A DNA stretch of 64,000 bases from an uncultured Oscillospiraceae bacterium. GTDB taxonomy: Bacteria; Bacillota_A; Clostridia; Oscillospirales; Oscillospiraceae. This document shows, in pieces, positions 58,717-64,000 of this stretch. Each line of letters opens with the position of its first letter. Position 1 is the first letter of the stretch. A model generated the notes under the pieces. It saw nothing but the letters and a program-made list of their open reading frames with translations, was not told where the DNA came from and ran no database searches. The position numbers and the translations under genes are program-made. The stretch lies in the NCBI GenBank assembly GCA_910579155.1, contig CAJTTS010000001.1, positions 28,369 to 92,368 of the forward strand. The letters run 5' to 3'.

Positions 58717-61674
58717 TCAGCCGTTCTTTGCTTTCTTTTTGCTGCGGATCAGCATGAACACACTGCCCGCGGTGAGCACTGCCATCACGCCGGTGGCGGC
58801 ATAGATGGCCACCTGCCACCAGGGGGTGATGGCCCGCACGGTGGCGTTGCCCACGTTCATGGCGTGGCTGTGGGTGATGGAGTAGGCGATGTGCTTGACG
58901 GCGGTCTGCACGGCGGAGACGATGGCGGGGTCCTTATCCAGCCCGTCCAGGGTCTCCATGCCCATGCTGTAGCCGTCCCACAGATCCTGGCCCGCCAGCA
59001 CGCCCAGGCGGTAGTCCATGTAGGCCGCCATGACGGAGCAGTCGGTGATGGCAGCGCCCTTCATGCCCCACTCGTCCCGGAGGACGCCGGTCATCAGGCC
59101 GTGGTGGGCCCCGCTCCAGGTAACGCCCAGGCGGTTGAAGGAGCTCATCACGCCCATGCCGCCGCCCCGGGCCACGCTGCCCTCAAAGCCCTCCAGGTAC
59201 AGCTCGCGGATGGCCTGCTCGTTGGACCAGGTGGAGATGCCGTAGCGCCCCTCCTCCTGGTCGTTGAGGGCAAAGTGCTTGGTGAACACGTACACACCCC
59301 GATCCTGGATGGCGGCCACCTCCACGGCGGCTACCCGGCCAGACAGCCAGCCGTCCTCGGAGTAGTACTCGAAATTGCGCCCGCAGTATGGGGTGCGGTG
59401 GATATTGGCCCCGGGGCCGTAGATGCCGGAGAACACGGTGCCGGATTCGTCGGTGGCGTGGAGGAAGTCCTCGCCGATGCACTTGCCCATGTTCTCAATG
59501 AGCTCCAGGTTGAAGGTGGCGGCCATCACATCCTCAGAGGTGTAGGCCATGGCGGAGGAGCCGCCCATCAGGCTCTTGGTAAAGCCCTGGGGGCCGTTCT
59601 CATCGTTGGTGCCGGGCAGGCTGATGGAGGGCACCGGCTGGGTGAGGTGGAAGCCGTTGTAGATCAGGTTGGTCATCTCGCTGTAGGGGATCTGGCTGAC
59701 CAGGTCGTTCCAGGAGGGGTCGTCCGCCTCGGTCTCGGCAAACATACTGGCGCTGAGTGTACCGGACACACCTATCTTGGGCATCGTGGCATCAGACCAA
59801 TAGCGATTCTTGGCGGTTTCCACCATGGCCGCGCGGTCCGCCTCGTTGTGGGACAGGCCGTCCTTCCACATCTGGTCGGTGATCTTCAGCGAGACGGTGG
59901 AGGGCCAGGTGCCCGTCCAGTCGCTTCGGCTCAGGTAGGTGATATCCTGGCCGTCGTCGCCCTCGTACTTGTTCAGGTCGGCATCCTCAAACAGGTTGGT
60001 GATGGGCTTGCCGGTGACGGAGGACACGGCGTAGGTGGTCTTGTCAAAGGTGGGGTTGTTCCACTTGGACGCCAGCCCGGCGTCCCCGGCGGCGGTCATG
60101 CGGCCCTGATCCGCGCCCTTGGCGGCCAGGATGTTGTTGACGGCGTCATGGGCGTCCTTGCCCACGGTGAAGTAGTAGTCGCCGTCCTCCAGGATGTAGG
60201 TCTTGGCGTTCATGTGGTCGTAGGAGGTCAGATCCTCCTTCTCCACGGTAATGGTGAAGTGCTCGGTGTCCCCGGCGGCGATGAACTTCTTGTCGAAGCC
60301 GCACAGCTCCACCGCGGCCTTCTCCACCTGGTTGTCGATATCATACTGGGTATAGGGGGACTGGAAGTAGATCTGCACGGTGTGCTTGCCGTCCACCGCG
60401 CCGGTGTTCTTCACGTCCACCTCCACCTGGAAGGTATTGCCCTGCTCCTGAACGGAGAAGTTGGAGTACTCGAAGGTTGTGTAGCTCAGGCCGTAGCCGA
60501 AGGGGAAGGCCACGTCGGCGCTGTAGTCATACTCCCCGGCGTTGCCCTGGCCCAGCACATAGTCCTCATACCGGGTCTCATAGTAGCGGTAACCCACGTA
60601 GATGCCCTCCTGGTACACCACGTAGTCCCGGTTGCACTTGCCGATGCCAGGGTCGGTGTTGTTCTGGGCGGTAGCCACGTCGTAATCCGCGCCGTTAGTA
60701 TAGGGGTACGCGCCAAAGTTCTGCATGGCGGGGGAGGAGTGGTTGTCCTTGAGGAAGGTGTCCACGATGCGGCCGGAGGGGTTCACCGTACCAGCCAGGA
60801 TATCGGCCACGGCGGTGATGCCGGTCATGCCCACATCGCCGATCCACAGCACCGCGTCAATGCCGTAGTCGTCCACAAAGTCCAGCTGGAGGGTGTTGGA
60901 GGAGTTGAGCAGCACCACGATCTTCTTGAAGGTACCCTGCTCCTTGAGCTGCTCCAGGTTCTCCAGCATCTCAATCTCCTCTTTGCACAGGCGCAGGTAA
61001 TCGCCGTCGGTCATATAGGCTTCCAGCTCGGGCAGGCCACTGGGCAGGTCGGCGCCCTCGCCGCCGGAGCGGGCCAGCACCACCAGGGCCACGTCACCGT
61101 ACTGGGACCAGGTGCCCTTCAGGGCATCGGAATACTCGCTCCAGGGCACCTCGTTGATGCGGTACTGGCCCTGGTTGCCGCCGGTGGTGTCGGCGTTCAC
61201 CCGCTTGTACCCCGCCCCGGCGTAGAATTTCCACTGTTCCGGGTTGACGGAGTTTTCACCGAATGCCCCATCCAGCGCCGCCTTGAGGGAGATGGCATCG
61301 TCCGCGGACACCTGGCCGGAGCCGGTACCGCCGTACAGCAGGTTGAAGCTGGACTGGGAGAAGGGGGTAAACTTGGTGCCCGCGGCCAGGGGCAGGGTGT
61401 TGTCCCGGTTGACCAGCAGGGCCGCGCCCTCCGCCTCGATGTCATGGCACAGCTGCTTTTCAAAGGCCACAAGGTCGTCTTCGTTCTCGTAATCGCTCCA
61501 GAAATAGATCTTGGCATCGGGGTCAGGGATGACTTCCTGGGTCTTAGCCCCCAGGGCCACGTTGATGGCAGTGGCAAATGCGTTGGTGACAGGGATGGCC
61601 ACGATGCACACCACCAGTAGCAGGGCGGTGATTACTGTGAGGATGGTCCACAGCAGGCTGCCTTTTTTCTTCAT
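58717..61674 (-). CDS. Domain-permuted GH3 enzyme with membrane anchors at both ends (copy 2)
   Basis: This is a 985-residue protein colinear with copy 1. It has an N-terminal membrane helix (about 8-29), sandwich domain (about 75-370), fibronectin-like domain (about 390-480), linker, TIM barrel with FTKHFALNDQEEGRYG (Lys799-His800) and nucleophile Asp878 (AITDCS), a C-terminal membrane helix (about 953-976) and a KKKAKNG tail. The start is ATG at 61674 with AAAGGAG upstream, and a TTG one codon earlier is less likely. Identity to copy 1 is high across the sandwich and barrel but low in the linker (about 600-670), which suggests tandem duplication followed by divergence. Confidence 0.9.
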   Translation of the reverse strand: MKKKGSLLWTILTVITALLLVVCIVAIPVTNAFATAINVALGAKTQEVIPDPDAKIYFWSDYENEDDLVAFEKQLCHDIEAEGAALLVNRDNTLPLAAGTKFTPFSQSSFNLLYGGTGSGQVSADDAISLKAALDGAFGENSVNPEQWKFYAGAGYKRVNADTTGGNQGQYRINEVPWSEYSDALKGTWSQYGDVALVVLARSGGEGADLPSGLPELEAYMTDGDYLRLCKEEIEMLENLEQLKEQGTFKKIVVLLNSSNTLQLDFVDDYGIDAVLWIGDVGMTGITAVADILAGTVNPSGRIVDTFLKDNHSSPAMQNFGAYPYTNGADYDVATAQNNTDPGIGKCNRDYVVYQEGIYVGYRYYETRYEDYVLGQGNAGEYDYSADVAFPFGYGLSYTTFEYSNFSVQEQGNTFQVEVDVKNTGAVDGKHTVQIYFQSPYTQYDIDNQVEKAAVELCGFDKKFIAAGDTEHFTITVEKEDLTSYDHMNAKTYILEDGDYYFTVGKDAHDAVNNILAAKGADQGRMTAAGDAGLASKWNNPTFDKTTYAVSSVTGKPITNLFEDADLNKYEGDDGQDITYLSRSDWTGTWPSTVSLKITDQMWKDGLSHNEADRAAMVETAKNRYWSDATMPKIGVSGTLSASMFAETEADDPSWNDLVSQIPYSEMTNLIYNGFHLTQPVPSISLPGTNDENGPQGFTKSLMGGSSAMAYTSEDVMAATFNLELIENMGKCIGEDFLHATDESGTVFSGIYGPGANIHRTPYCGRNFEYYSEDGWLSGRVAAVEVAAIQDRGVYVFTKHFALNDQEEGRYGISTWSNEQAIRELYLEGFEGSVARGGGMGVMSSFNRLGVTWSGAHHGLMTGVLRDEWGMKGAAITDCSVMAAYMDYRLGVLAGQDLWDGYSMGMETLDGLDKDPAIVSAVQTAVKHIAYSITHSHAMNVGNATVRAITPWWQVAIYAATGVMAVLTAGSVFMLIRSKKKAKNG

Positions 61675-61692
61675 CAATAACGCTCCTTTTCT

Positions 61693-61734
61693 AAAAAAGG
61701 CCCCAGGCGAGCGAGCTGGCCTGGAGCCTTTTTT
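61693..61734. terminator. Bidirectionally shaped intrinsic terminator after the lipoprotein gene
   Basis: A GC-rich stem (about GGCCCCAGGC with GCCTGGAGCC) is flanked by A6 and T6, giving a T run on either strand. On the minus strand it terminates the lipoprotein transcript before GH3 copy 2. Confidence 0.88.
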
Positions 61735-61766
61735 GCGTTGGGTTTCGGCTTTCTTCTATGCGCCGC

Positions 61767-62897
61767 TTACCCGGCCTTGGTGGCGGTGCTGCCGTCGATG
61801 GTCCAGGTTTCGCCGCCCATGGCGGTCCAGATCTGGCCAAACGCGCCCAGCACGTCCTCTCCGGGGGCGGTAACGGTCAGAGTGTCGCCGTCCAGCACGT
61901 AGGTGAAGCCGTCCCGCTCCATGCCGTACTCGGGGTACTTGACCTTCATGTTGGTGTCGTCCAGCAGCACCAGCACCAGGCCGCCGGCCTCGTAGGAGGC
62001 GATACCCTCCTCAGCGGGTTCCTCGCCGCCGTTGGCGGGAGCCTCGGGGGCGGACAGGGCGGAGATGTCCTCGCAGACGAAGGTGTAGGTAACCGCGTTG
62101 CCGTCGCCCAGATTGCGCTCGGCGGTGAAAGTGGCCTTATTGCCGTCCATGGTCACATCCACGGCCTCGCCGCCCAGGGTGATGGCGATGGCCCCGTCGG
62201 CCAGGGTCCAGGTGCCGTCGGCAAACTTGTCGTAGCCGGCGTAAACCAGCAGGGTGCCGTCGGCCTGGAGGTAGGCGGTGCCGTTGTTGTCCGCGTCGGT
62301 GAAGGCGCCCACGTGCTCGGGGGCGGTGAAGTCCTGCTTATAGGCCTGGATAAAGGCGTTGGCGTCGGCGTAGGTCTGGCCCTCCTTGCCCTCCATGGGG
62401 GCCACGCGGGTGTAGGACATACCGGGCACCACGGGGAAGGTCAGATCGAAGGAGTACACACCGGCCACGTCATAGGCGTAAGCGGTCTGGGCGTTGGACT
62501 CAGTGCCCGCCTCGTCCACATAGGCCAGCTTGATCTGCAGGCAGGCCACGCCGTCCTTTTCAACTTCCTTCCAGGTGCCGGACATATAGCTGGCGGTGAA
62601 GGTGGGGTTGGTGGCGGCGTCGGAGGCGTCGAAGTTGGCGAACATATACTTGTCCGCAACGGCGGTGCCGTCCTCGTTCAGGTTCAGCAGGAAGGCGGCG
62701 TTCAGCATGGAAGCGTTCTCGCCGGACTCCTCATAGGTGCCCCAGAACTGGTAGGTTTTGCTGCCGCCCTCGGTGGGCTGGGAGGGCTCCTCGGAGGGGG
62801 CCTGGGAATTGCTGCTGGGGCTGCCGCCGCAGGCGGCCAGCAGGGAGACCAGCATCAGCGCCGACAGGACGGCGGCCAAGAGTTTCTTCATTTTCAT
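61767..62897 (-). CDS. Lipoprotein of unknown function
   Basis: This is a 376-residue lipoprotein. The signal peptide ends LLAAC (lipobox Cys23), followed by a Ser/Pro/Glu linker. The mature part is beta-rich and acidic with repeated lipocalin-like hairpins: YQFWGTYEESGENASMLNAA, GTWKEVEKDGVACLQIKL, GTWTLADGAIAITLGG, YVLDGDTLTVTA. No catalytic motif is visible. It sits within the anchored GH3 cluster, so binding of a sugar or partner protein at the surface is a reasonable guess only. The ATG follows GGAGGAAAACG. A hairpin separates it from the upstream membrane protein gene. Confidence 0.8.
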   Translation of the reverse strand: MKMKKLLAAVLSALMLVSLLAACGGSPSSNSQAPSEEPSQPTEGGSKTYQFWGTYEESGENASMLNAAFLLNLNEDGTAVADKYMFANFDASDAATNPTFTASYMSGTWKEVEKDGVACLQIKLAYVDEAGTESNAQTAYAYDVAGVYSFDLTFPVVPGMSYTRVAPMEGKEGQTYADANAFIQAYKQDFTAPEHVGAFTDADNNGTAYLQADGTLLVYAGYDKFADGTWTLADGAIAITLGGEAVDVTMDGNKATFTAERNLGDGNAVTYTFVCEDISALSAPEAPANGGEEPAEEGIASYEAGGLVLVLLDDTNMKVKYPEYGMERDGFTYVLDGDTLTVTAPGEDVLGAFGQIWTAMGGETWTIDGSTATKAG

Positions 62898-62930
62898 AAC
62901 GTTTTCCTCCAATAGTCTTTGTGTATTTCC

Positions 62931-62961
62931 CGTATCCCCAGGCAACCTGCCCAGGGATACG
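62931..62961. promoter_or_regulatory. Hairpin between membrane protein and lipoprotein genes
   Basis: CGTATCCC pairs with GGGATACG around a GC-rich internal stem, 12 bases after the membrane protein stop. Without a T run it is more likely an mRNA processing or stability element than a terminator. Confidence 0.5.
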
Positions 62962-62973
62962 CAGAAACCTGAG

Positions 62974-63381
62974 TTAGTTGCGGTGGGCCATAAAGGCGGC
63001 GATTACATTGAGAACCGCGGCCGCGCCGAACACCACGGAAAAGGCAATGGCCAAGGTGGGGTTGCCCCCGAAGAAGGGCACGCCGGTGAGTACATCGGCC
63101 AGGGGGTAAGCGGTTTCCACCAGATGGTTGGCCAGGGCCACAGAGAAGCAGGCCCCGCCCAGGATGGGGGTGAAGGGGAGCCGCAACGTCTCACCCGCCA
63201 GGGTAATGACCGCACCGCCCAGCGCCAGTCCAAAGGTAAGCCAGGAGAACACCCGGTCCACCGTTTCGGCGGCGGTGGCCATGTAGATGATCACATAAGC
63301 TGCAGCCCCTACCAGGGCAATAACTGCGGCAGCCGCGCTCAACCAAAAGCCCGGTTTCGCGTCTTGGAACAAGCGCTTCAT
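62974..63381 (-). CDS. Small four-helix membrane protein
   Basis: This is a 135-residue integral membrane protein with about four hydrophobic helices: residues about 12-34, 45-63, 70-92 and 108-130. It has a positively charged N-terminus (MKRLFQDAKPG) and ends FMAHRN. It belongs to no family I recognise. It starts two bases after the stop of the upstream GH3 gene, so the pair is translationally coupled. A helper or anchor role for the surface GH3 proteins is conceivable but unsupported. Confidence 0.8.
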   Translation of the reverse strand: MKRLFQDAKPGFWLSAAAAVIALVGAAAYVIIYMATAAETVDRVFSWLTFGLALGGAVITLAGETLRLPFTPILGGACFSVALANHLVETAYPLADVLTGVPFFGGNPTLAIAFSVVFGAAAVLNVIAAFMAHRN

Positions 63382-63382
63382 C

Positions 63383-64000
63383 TTATTTGCCCCCCTTCCT
63401 GGACTTGATCTCGGACAGGACATACAGCGCCGCGGTGCCTGCGGTCAGCACGCCGATGGCGACGTTCAGCCCGGTGAGGGCGGGCTTCCACCAGGGGGTG
63501 TAGTTCTGGACGGTCTCCGTCTTGCTCAAACCGTTTACCAGGTTGGAGCGGCTCATGGTATACAGGTAGTACTTGGCCACCTCCCGGAGCTTGCCCCAGA
63601 TGAAGCCGTCCTTGTCCTTCACCAGCAGGTTGGATGCCTCAGGCACGCGGCCGGGGTCGTTGTTGAACTGGCAGGTGCCCGCCCGGATGGCGTCGGCGGT
63701 GCCCATGTAGCTGGCGGAGTCCTTGGAGCTGTCGGTCATGTTGATGCCGGTGAAGCCCCACTCATCCCGCAGCACGGTGGTCATGGTCTCGTAGTCGCTG
63801 GCGGTGGGCACGCAGCCGATGCGGTTGTAGGCGGTCATGGTGGCCATGCTGTGCCCGGCCTGGAGCCCGCCCTCGAAGCCCCGCAGGGGGCCCTCGCGGT
63901 AGGTCTGCTCGGTCATGAAGGTGGCTACGCCGTGTCGGTTGGTCTCCTGGTCGTTGCCGCAGAAGTGCTTAAAGGTGCCCACACAGCCGCCCTCCGCCAT
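63383..64000 (-). CDS. Permuted GH3 enzyme, C-terminal part, continues beyond the window
   Basis: The last 205 residues of a third GH3 protein are present. The TIM barrel end has GTFKHFCGNDQETNRHGVA, MATMTAYNRIGCVPTASDYE and the nucleophile Asp in GINMTDSSKD. The barrel is followed directly by a C-terminal membrane helix (about 175-195 of the fragment) and KSRKGGK, as in copies 1 and 2. The reading frame is open to the window edge, and the apparent Met at 64000 is internal to the barrel. The cysteine in KHFCGND and the TDSS context mark it as a more divergent paralog. Confidence 0.88.
   Translation of the reverse strand: MAEGGCVGTFKHFCGNDQETNRHGVATFMTEQTYREGPLRGFEGGLQAGHSMATMTAYNRIGCVPTASDYETMTTVLRDEWGFTGINMTDSSKDSASYMGTADAIRAGTCQFNNDPGRVPEASNLLVKDKDGFIWGKLREVAKYYLYTMSRSNLVNGLSKTETVQNYTPWWKPALTGLNVAIGVLTAGTAALYVLSEIKSRKGGK

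Noticed and set aside
58864..61620. Plus-strand open frame of 918 codons opposite GH3 copy 2
   Set aside because: Same reason as the neighbouring antisense frame. The similarity between the two antisense frames simply reflects the paralogous GH3 genes.

Overview
The window comes from a GC-rich, low-G+C-phylum-type Firmicute, most likely a gut Oscillospiraceae/Flavonifractor-Oscillibacter-like bacterium. This is inferred from consensus AAGGAGG ribosome-binding sites, a T-box leader on glyS, GTG/TTG starts, GPH sugar symporters and xylan/pectin-type sugar operons. No rRNA or other taxonomic marker is present, so the genus is a guess.

Layout. (1) 1-15.8 kb is mostly housekeeping: the 3' end of a surface protein with four InlB-type repeats, an SDR oxidoreductase, a four-PepSY membrane protein, mutS, mreC, a maf gene fused to an XRE helix-turn-helix domain, a divergent small protein, a U32 peptidase, zapA, a glycine T-box with glyS, and an LtaS-like sulfatase. 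(2) 15.78-16.15 kb is a three-tRNA operon (Met-Glu-Val). An integrase/excisionase/sigma-like module, the end of a Tn916-like integrative element, abuts tRNA-Val. It is followed by an orphan response regulator with a degenerate receiver. (3) 19.4-20.9 kb is a gene graveyard. It holds a chimeric pseudogene stitched from a sugar kinase and an SDR of the type found further along, and an older decayed gene interrupted by an IS5-family element.

(4) 20.9-44.9 kb is one minus-strand run of 19 closely spaced genes, divergent from an AraC regulator at 44.95 kb. Read from its promoter side it encodes GH43, SGNH esterase, polysaccharide deacetylase, GH2, GPH symporter, GH43, GH2, xylulokinase, a DUF4867 protein, a fucose/arabinose-type isomerase, ribulokinase, ribulose-5-phosphate 4-epimerase, split transketolase, and UxuA/UxuB/UxaC/KdgA/KdgK. 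Together these would import acetylated, uronate- and pentose-bearing oligosaccharides, deacetylate and cleave them in the cytoplasm, and feed arabinose/xylose into the pentose phosphate route and glucuronate into KDG-KDPG cleavage.

(5) 46-64 kb is a second minus-strand glycoside cluster: two GPH symporters, a conventional GH3, a GH2, a TIM-barrel isomerase, an SGNH lipoprotein, then tandem GH3 enzymes of reversed domain order with a membrane anchor at each end, a lipoprotein and a small membrane protein. The last GH3 runs off the window. The soluble enzymes suggest intracellular processing and the anchored GH3 enzymes suggest processing at the cell surface.
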